Shown one piece after another: positions 58,808-64,000 of a DNA stretch of 64,000 bases. The position numbers and the translations under genes are program-made. The stretch's first letter is position 1; each line of letters begins with the position of its first letter. Below the pieces are notes generated by a model. It saw only the letters and a list, made by a program, of their open reading frames with translations, ran no database searches and was not told the origin of the DNA. The stretch is from Paenibacillus thiaminolyticus (GTDB taxonomy: Bacteria; Bacillota; Bacilli; Paenibacillales; Paenibacillaceae), in contig NZ_CP041405.1 in the NCBI RefSeq assembly GCF_007066085.1, forward strand, positions 2,542,001 to 2,606,000, written 5' to 3'.

Positions 58808-60487
58808 TTATTTTTTCAACGCCTTGCTATAAATTTCAAGATACTTCGCTAATTGCAGCCCGTCAAACCCTTTTACATAAGCATCCCAATCCTTGTCCAC
58901 ATCCTTGCTGCCGGTAATGAATTGCGCCATATTCGATTCGACGTAATCATTGATCGAGGTCTGCAGCTGCGCGGCCAGGGAAGCATCCTCCGCCGCAATG
59001 AAGATATCGGACGGGAAGGCGATCTCCGGCTTCGCGAATGGCTCGTATTTCTTGGATTCAGTGCGCAGGCGCAGCCCGTAGCCGTCTTCCGAATACATAT
59101 CCTCCGGCACGGCGAAGGAGTCGCGCAGCTCGTTGGTCATTTTCATGATGCCAAGCTCTTGCCATGTTCCGTTCTGCACCTGGGCCACATTCGGCTTCGG
59201 CGTCTGCTTGAAGCGCGCCGGCGTTCCATCCGCCGTCTTCTCGCCCGCCTCGGCCTTGCGGTACCCATCCCCTTCTCTGCCCATGCTGCTGAACAGGGTC
59301 GCTTCCTCCGAGTAGAGATAGTCCGCGAACCGGATCGCCGCAATCTGCTGTTCGGCCGTCGCCTTGTTCGTAATCGCGAACTGGCCGTTGCCAGCCCCGA
59401 CGAAATAGCCTGCAAGCTGCACACCTTCCGGACCCTTCAGCGGCGGAACCGTGACATAGTCCTTGTGGCGCGGGGTCAGCTCATTCGGCGAATACACATA
59501 GCTGATCAGCGCGGTGGCGACCGCTCCCATCACATTGTCCGGCCGGTTGCCGACCTGCTTCACGGCATCCGCGTTTTGGGTGAAGGACGCTTTGTCAATC
59601 AACCCTTCCGCATACAGCTTATGAATGTAGCGCAGCCCTTCCCGCCATGGCTCTTGATTCGGCGAGAACTTCAATTCCCCGTTGTCCAGATACATATAGG
59701 TCGTGGCATCATTATAGATGAACGCATTCATCAAGTACGCGTCCAGACCTCCGCCCCACATTTCCTTTTTCCCGGCGGTCGTGAGCGGTATCTCATCCTG
59801 CTTGCCATTCCCGTTCGGGTCTTTCTCTTTGAATGCCTTCAAGGTTTCATAGAACTCATCCGTCGTCGTCGGCATCTTCAGCCCGAGCTGATCCAGCCAC
59901 GTTTGGTTGATCCACATTTTCGAGGCATAGGTACAGTGATAGCACTCGTTCACTTTTGGTATGGCGTAAATATTGCCGTCAGGCGTCGTTATCGCGTCCT
60001 TCAAGTACGGGATGTCCGCCATCGCCTGCTTCATGTTCGGCGCATACTTCTCAATCAGATCGTTCAGCGGGATGAAGACGCCTTGTTGGCCGTACTTCAT
60101 TTGATCCGCCTTGCTGAAGGAGCCTGCCAGAATCACTTCCGGATAGTCGCCGCTCGCCATCATGAGCTGCTTTTTCTCCTCCAGCGCGCCTTCCGGCACG
60201 ACATCCCATTTAATCTGGATATTGGTCTTCTCCTCCAGGTACTTCGTGAACTCGTTCGTCTCCAGATTCTCGATCGCCGCCGACTGGGGAGCGAACATTT
60301 TCAGCGTCATCGGCTCCTTCACAATCGGGAATTCCCCGACCGGGCTGAATAGCTCCTCCGCCTTGACCCCATCGGCCGGATCGGTTGCCGCGGCTCCCTG
60401 CTTCGCGCCCCCTCCTCCAGAGCAAGCCGCCAGCAGCAGCGAGATGCTCAACATCATGGCGAGCAAGACAGATCCTTTTTGTCTCAT
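58808..60487 (-). CDS. Extracellular solute-binding lipoprotein (LplA-like), fucosidase operon
   Basis: This 559-residue binding lipoprotein has a signal peptide ending SISLLLAACSGGG, with the lipidated Cys near residue 22, and an Ala/Gly-rich tether. The mature protein (about 45-555) has the layout of large LplA-type oligosaccharide-binding proteins, with EKKQLMMASGDYPEVILAG and LNDLIEKYAPN. The start pair ATG-ATG (60490, 60487) follows GGAGGG; the second has the better 7-base spacing. It is encoded after its two permeases and before the fucosidase, so fucosylated oligosaccharides are the likely ligand; that is inferred. Confidence 0.9.
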   Translation of the reverse strand: MRQKGSVLLAMMLSISLLLAACSGGGGAKQGAAATDPADGVKAEELFSPVGEFPIVKEPMTLKMFAPQSAAIENLETNEFTKYLEEKTNIQIKWDVVPEGALEEKKQLMMASGDYPEVILAGSFSKADQMKYGQQGVFIPLNDLIEKYAPNMKQAMADIPYLKDAITTPDGNIYAIPKVNECYHCTYASKMWINQTWLDQLGLKMPTTTDEFYETLKAFKEKDPNGNGKQDEIPLTTAGKKEMWGGGLDAYLMNAFIYNDATTYMYLDNGELKFSPNQEPWREGLRYIHKLYAEGLIDKASFTQNADAVKQVGNRPDNVMGAVATALISYVYSPNELTPRHKDYVTVPPLKGPEGVQLAGYFVGAGNGQFAITNKATAEQQIAAIRFADYLYSEEATLFSSMGREGDGYRKAEAGEKTADGTPARFKQTPKPNVAQVQNGTWQELGIMKMTNELRDSFAVPEDMYSEDGYGLRLRTESKKYEPFAKPEIAFPSDIFIAAEDASLAAQLQTSINDYVESNMAQFITGSKDVDKDWDAYVKGFDGLQLAKYLEIYSKALKK

Positions 60488-60543
60488 CATTAGACCCTCC
60501 TTGAAAATGTCATCTCATATCGAAATGCATGAGGCATGCCGTG

Positions 60544-61440
60544 TTACCCTTTTAACGATCCGATTAAGACGCCCTTCACAAAATGCTTCTGCACAAATGG
60601 ATAGATCATCAGCACGGGCGCGCTGGCCACCACGATCAGCGAATATTTGAGCAGCTCGGCGATGCCCTGAAGCTGCAGCATGTCATCGACATTGGCCATC
60701 ATGGCCGGGTCCACTGAATTGAGAATCAAAATGTTGCGCAGCACGATTTGCAGAGGGAACATGTCAGGCGACTTCAAATAAATGAGCGCCCCGAAATACG
60801 AATTCCAATGCCCGACCGCATACATCAGCGTCATGACGGCCAGAATCGGCTTGGACAGCGGCAGCACGACGCTGGTAATGAAGCGGATATCGCTGCAGCC
60901 GTCAATCTCCGCCGCCTCCGACAGCTCCTCCGGGATGGACGACTGGAAGAAGGTGCGGGCGATAATGACCTGGAACACCGCCAAGGCGCCCGGAATGATC
61001 ATCGCCCAGCGCGTATCAATCAGACCGAGCGACTTCACGACCATATAGTTCGGGATGAGGCCGCCGTCGAACAGCATCGTGAACACGAGCAGCATCATGA
61101 GCAGATGCCGTCCATAGAACGTCGTGCGCGACAGCGGGTAAGCGATGAGCACCGTCATGACGACATTGACCAACGTGCCGAAGACGGCGTAGAAGATCGA
61201 ATTCGCATAGCCAATCAATATATTGGAATTCGCGAAGACGGCCTTGTAGCCGGCAAGCGTGAACTCGACGGGAAAGATCCAGACCTGTCCCGAGTTCACC
61301 GCCTGCGGCGAGCTGAACGAAGCGCTCAAAATATGAAGCAGCGGGAATAAAATAATAACTAGGATCAATGTTAAAAACACGTACACGCCAGCGAGGAACA
61401 AGCGGTCGGGCAGTGATTCCCTGATCGTCGTGTTGCTCAT
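60544..61440 (-). CDS. Carbohydrate ABC transporter permease (LplC/YtcP-like), fucosidase operon
   Basis: This 298-residue six-helix permease has the coupling loop ELSEAAEIDGCSDIRFITSV (about residues 168-187) and the diagnostic ending YPFVQKHFVKGVLIGSLKG. It resembles the permease at 42214 in length and motifs but is clearly a different paralogue. It lies 16 bases after the LplB-like gene and 54 before the binding-protein gene. AAGGGGG precedes ATG 61440. It imports the oligosaccharide captured by the adjacent lipoprotein, with an ATPase supplied from elsewhere. Confidence 0.92.
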   Translation of the reverse strand: MSNTTIRESLPDRLFLAGVYVFLTLILVIILFPLLHILSASFSSPQAVNSGQVWIFPVEFTLAGYKAVFANSNILIGYANSIFYAVFGTLVNVVMTVLIAYPLSRTTFYGRHLLMMLLVFTMLFDGGLIPNYMVVKSLGLIDTRWAMIIPGALAVFQVIIARTFFQSSIPEELSEAAEIDGCSDIRFITSVVLPLSKPILAVMTLMYAVGHWNSYFGALIYLKSPDMFPLQIVLRNILILNSVDPAMMANVDDMLQLQGIAELLKYSLIVVASAPVLMIYPFVQKHFVKGVLIGSLKG

Positions 61441-61455
61441 GAACGAGAGCCCCCT

Positions 61456-62418
61456 TTACCACAGACTCGACTCGGACAGCCGGCGCGCAATCGCGTTAAC
61501 CGTCACGATCAAGATCAGATTGATGACTGAGTTGAAGAGCCCGATCGCCGTGGAGAAGCTGAAGTTCGCATTCAGCAGCCCCACCTTGTACACATAGGTC
61601 GAAATAATTTCTGACGACTCCAGATTGAGCGGGTTCTGCATCAGATACATTTTCTCGAAGCCGACGCTCATCATGCTGCCGACATTCAATATAAGCAAAA
61701 TAACCATCACCGGGAAAATGCTCGGCAAATCGATGTTCCATATTTTCTGGAACCGCGTCGCGCCATCGACCTTGGCCGCTTCATACAGCTCCGGATTGAC
61801 CCCAGCCAGCGCGGCAATATAAATAATCGCGCCGTAGCCCGTAAATTGCCATACATCGGACCAGACATAAATCGATTTGAACAGCTCCGGCCGTCCCATG
61901 AAGTCGATCCCTTCGAACCCGAAGAGCCGCAACACATTGTTCACCATGCCGACGTTCGGCGACAGAGCAACGATAACGATAGACACCATAATGACGGTCG
62001 AGATGAAATAGGGCGCATACGTCACCATTTGCACGGTTTTTTTGAACCAGCCGTTGCGAATTTCATTCAAGAGCAGGGCCAACAGGATCGGAGCCGGGAA
62101 CCCGACTGCCAGCCCGTACAGGCTGACGACGATCGTATTGCGGATGTAATTCCAGAAGTAGGGGGACTCGAGGAACTGCTCAAAATATTTCAGTCCGACC
62201 CACGGGCTGTCCCAGATGCCCTGCACAACGTTATATTCTTTGAACGCGATCAGCACGCCGCCCATAGGCACATATTTGAAAATAAGCAGGTAGGCGACAG
62301 GCAGCAGAACCAACAGGTAGAACTGCCAATGCTTCTTAATTCGCTTGCCGGTGCCTGGGGCAAACGCGAAGCGCGATGTCAGGCGGCGGGATGCAGATCC
62401 GGGCGTGACGTTTGCCAT
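61456..62418 (-). CDS. Carbohydrate ABC transporter permease (LplB-like), fucosidase operon
   Basis: This 320-residue permease has six membrane helices after a basic tail. Markers are IFKYVPMGGVLIAFKEYNV, the coupling loop ELYEAAKVDGATRFQKIWNI (about residues 215-234) and the ending IARRLSESSLW typical of LplB. ATG 62418 has AAGGAGG about 8 bases upstream, and the longer frame is excluded. It is the first gene of the operon LplB-LplC-binding protein-fucosidase. The upstream gap of 815 bases to the AraC-type regulator should hold the promoter but is dominated by repeats. Confidence 0.92.
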   Translation of the reverse strand: MANVTPGSASRRLTSRFAFAPGTGKRIKKHWQFYLLVLLPVAYLLIFKYVPMGGVLIAFKEYNVVQGIWDSPWVGLKYFEQFLESPYFWNYIRNTIVVSLYGLAVGFPAPILLALLLNEIRNGWFKKTVQMVTYAPYFISTVIMVSIVIVALSPNVGMVNNVLRLFGFEGIDFMGRPELFKSIYVWSDVWQFTGYGAIIYIAALAGVNPELYEAAKVDGATRFQKIWNIDLPSIFPVMVILLILNVGSMMSVGFEKMYLMQNPLNLESSEIISTYVYKVGLLNANFSFSTAIGLFNSVINLILIVTVNAIARRLSESSLW

Positions 62419-62513
62419 GGGGCATTCCTCCTTTGTGACCAACATAATGAGATGCATAAATTGCAGGATGGTACCGTTTTCAAATCTGCGTGGCCCATGG
62501 CAGGCTCCTCATC

Positions 62514-62622
62514 TCCGATCGAAGCGCATGAAGCGCATTTCGAAGTACATGACGAAGTGCACGCCGAAGTCATGGCGAAATCATGGCGAAGTGCATGGCA
62601 AGTGCATGGCAAGTGCATGGCG
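62514..62622. repeat. Degenerate CGAAGTGCATGG repeat with a perfect 11-bp x 3 core
   Basis: Words such as GAAGCGCATG, CGAAGTACATGA and CGAAGTGCACG run together and end in AAGTGCATGGC repeated three times exactly (62589-62621). Confidence 0.85.
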
Positions 62623-62939
62623 CACAGCGAAGCGATAGCTTCCGGCTTCCGAATTTCGGCTTCCGGATTTCGACTTCCAGAACACTAGTCCGAATGCCTC
62701 CCGGGTTGAGTCTGATTATAGGCGACGGAATTCCGCCGGCACAATCAACCATTTTCCCGGCAAAGAACCATTTTCTCCCGTCGAGCTTCCCCTTGCGGCA
62801 AAGAGTCAATTAACCGTTTTCCCTTCGCTTGATAACTTTCGCACGCCGCTTCCTGGTTGGATCGCCTTGCGCGTTCAAGGACACTATGAGCTGATCGTTA
62901 CCCGCCTGATCCGGAGCACACGATTTTCGGATTCTCGCA

Positions 62940-63135
62940 CTTGTACTCCGAAAAAACTGTAAAAGTACATCTTTTCCTGCATCACTGGGGCGTGGAATAG
63001 TGAAACCTGCAAATATACAGCAATTCTCTCCGCCATCGCTCGGATCGGGACAGTTTCGGGCAAAAAACTGCACTGTTGCAGCTTTTTAGCCGCTTCTGGT
63101 TCCGCTGGCGATCAATTCCTGCACTTTTGCAGGCT
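62940..63135. repeat. Interspersed CTGCA-core units (copy group C)
   Basis: Cores are AACTGTAAAAGTACATCTTT (62956), AACCTGCAAATATACAGCAA (63003), AACTGCACTGTTGCAGCTTT (63066) and TTCCTGCACTTTTGCAGGCT (63116). The last is a perfect CCTGCA-CTTT-TGCAGG hairpin. They match the cores of the arrays at 34400 and 53141. Confidence 0.65.
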
Positions 63136-63233
63136 CCCGCGCGTCGCTTCCTGGCGGGATTGTCCCATTCGTTCAGGGGACTCACGATCCCCGTGAACGC
63201 CAAAAGGGCGCCGTGCACGCACGTCGCCCCAAT

Positions 63234-64000
63234 TTATTGCGCCATATCCGCCGAAGCGGCGGCGCTATAGCTGCTCCGGTATTCCCCCGGAGAGATGCCT
63301 TCCATTCGTTTGAAAACCCGGCTGAAGGAGACAGCCCCTCCATATCCGATCTGCTCCGCAATCGTCTGCACCGGCAGCTCGGTCTGCCGCAGCAGCCGCT
63401 TCGCTTCTTCCAACCGCAGCCCGATCAGGACATCGATGAATTTCTCGCCCGTTACTTCCTTGAAGTTCTTGCTCAGCAGCTTCGGCGCGATGTCGAACGT
63501 ATCGCCCAGCAGATTCAGCGACATTTGCGGATTCGCGAAATGCTCCTGCACATAGGCCTGCACACGGCCGATAAGCTGAACGTTGCGCTCCTGATCGGCG
63601 CAGGCCAGGCGCTCTGCCGCCCGCTCCAGCCTGTCCCGCAGCGTCCGCTCCAGTTCCTCCAGCGTCAAGCACGAATCCAGGCGCTCCAACCAGTCAGCTT
63701 CCGGCGTTTCTTCCCCCGTGCTCTTCAAGCGGCGCGCCACATCCGGCACCCATTGGCGGCAGGCATGACGAACCTCCTCCCGGGTCAGACACCCGGCGCG
63801 GAGCCGTTCCACCCATTCCGACAGGCGGGCCTCGCGTTCCGCGGCCGTTCCCGTCAGGCTGTGGGCGAGCAAGCGTGCCAACGGCTGCAAATCCGGCGGG
63901 TCCCGGCGCAGCTCCTCCTCGATCAAGACCTGATTCGAGCCGCAGGTCAGCTTCCGGTTCAAGGCGCGCAGCGCTTGGTCCAGCGCATGCGGGATCACCC
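63234..64000 (-). CDS. AraC-type transcriptional regulator (partial, N-terminus outside window)
   Basis: The frame is open to the window edge, so only the C-terminal 255 residues or so are present. The last 100 residues are an AraC DNA-binding domain: MSLNLLGDTFDIAPKLLSKNF, then PVQTIAEQIGYGGAVSFSRVF and EGISPGEYR. The preceding part is helical and charged, as in the linker region of YesN-type response regulators that control LplABC-like operons, so a receiver or sensor domain may lie beyond the edge. It precedes the fucoside importer operon on the same strand and is its likely regulator. A GTG near 63998 could be mistaken for a start. Confidence 0.85.
   Translation of the reverse strand, partial: VIPHALDQALRALNRKLTCGSNQVLIEEELRRDPPDLQPLARLLAHSLTGTAAEREARLSEWVERLRAGCLTREEVRHACRQWVPDVARRLKSTGEETPEADWLERLDSCLTLEELERTLRDRLERAAERLACADQERNVQLIGRVQAYVQEHFANPQMSLNLLGDTFDIAPKLLSKNFKEVTGEKFIDVLIGLRLEEAKRLLRQTELPVQTIAEQIGYGGAVSFSRVFKRMEGISPGEYRSSYSAAASADMAQ

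Larger units (their letters stand above)
62419..63233. other. Gene-free, repeat-rich gap before the fucoside operon
   Basis: No gene could be supported. The gap holds an 11-bp array within a looser repeat (62514-62622), two related 50-base blocks (62841-62895 and 63139-63192), CTGCA-core units (62940-63135) and an inverted repeat GTTCA-GGGGA/TCCCC-TGAAC at 63174-63201 that may end the regulator transcript. No promoter for the permease gene was recognised. Confidence 0.6.

Overview
The window reads as chromosomal DNA of a Gram-positive, low-GC-lineage but moderately GC-rich spore-former, most probably Paenibacillus. The grounds are strong AGGAGG-type ribosome binding sites, frequent GTG/TTG starts, LplABC-type sugar transporters, a DesK/DesR cold sensor, a Btr/Feu siderophore locus and a monoderm Tad pilus locus. 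No phage, transposase, CRISPR array or rRNA was found. Most genes (about 4.5 kb onward) lie on the minus strand.

Layout. 1-4.2 kb: end of a peptide-binding protein and a complete Opp/Dpp-type permease/ATPase set (plus). 4.6-15.4 kb: a ten-gene Tad (Flp pilus) operon on the minus strand, from a TadZ-like ATPase through CpaF, TadB, TadC, Flp1 pilin, two TadE-like proteins and a large TadG-like protein to a prepilin peptidase and an FHA protein. A promoter followed by a strong terminator-like hairpin precedes it. 15.7-19.7 kb: chemoreceptor and K+(Na+)/H+ antiporter. 19.9-23.5 kb: a PfeT-type Fe(II) efflux ATPase divergent from an NRAMP Mn(II) importer, with a Fur-like box between them. 23.5-25.5 kb: PadR / DUF1700-DUF4097 / small-protein operon. 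25.6-27.9 kb: MFS transporter, small coiled-coil protein, GNAT acetyltransferase. 28-33.9 kb: btr-feuABC-esterase locus for catecholate trilactone siderophores, with three Fur boxes. 33.9-35.8 kb: gene-poor, repeat-rich gap with a decayed PepSY gene and a tRNA-Leu. 35.8-38.6 kb: des-desK-desR membrane fluidity operon. 38.8-50.3 kb: MATE transporter and an LplABC-type importer embedded among phosphoesterases (GDPD, two metallophosphoesterases, PHP, nucleotidase) and a DeoR regulator. 50.8-53 kb: rocF-rocD arginine catabolism with cre and ARG-like boxes. 53-54.2 kb: gene-free gap packed with several repeat families, including two copies of a MITE-like element. 54.2-57.2 kb: map, a Glu-Lys-Leu tRNA cluster and mgtE. 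57.4-64 kb: a GH29 alpha-L-fucosidase with its own LplABC-type importer and an AraC-type regulator cut by the window edge.

How it works together. Three themes recur: surface attachment and sensing (Tad pilus, chemoreceptor, DesKR), metal and siderophore homeostasis under Fur-like control (PfeT/MntH, Btr-Feu), and binding-protein transporters coupled to dedicated hydrolases. The least explained material is intergenic. A roughly 50-bp repeat with a CCTGCA-N4-TGCAGG hairpin core occurs in three separate gaps. Three unrelated 11-bp x 3 arrays, a 114-bp GC-rich tandem repeat, a 19-bp palindromic array and a pair of MITE-like elements add to it. All identifications rest on reading the sequence alone; no database search was run.
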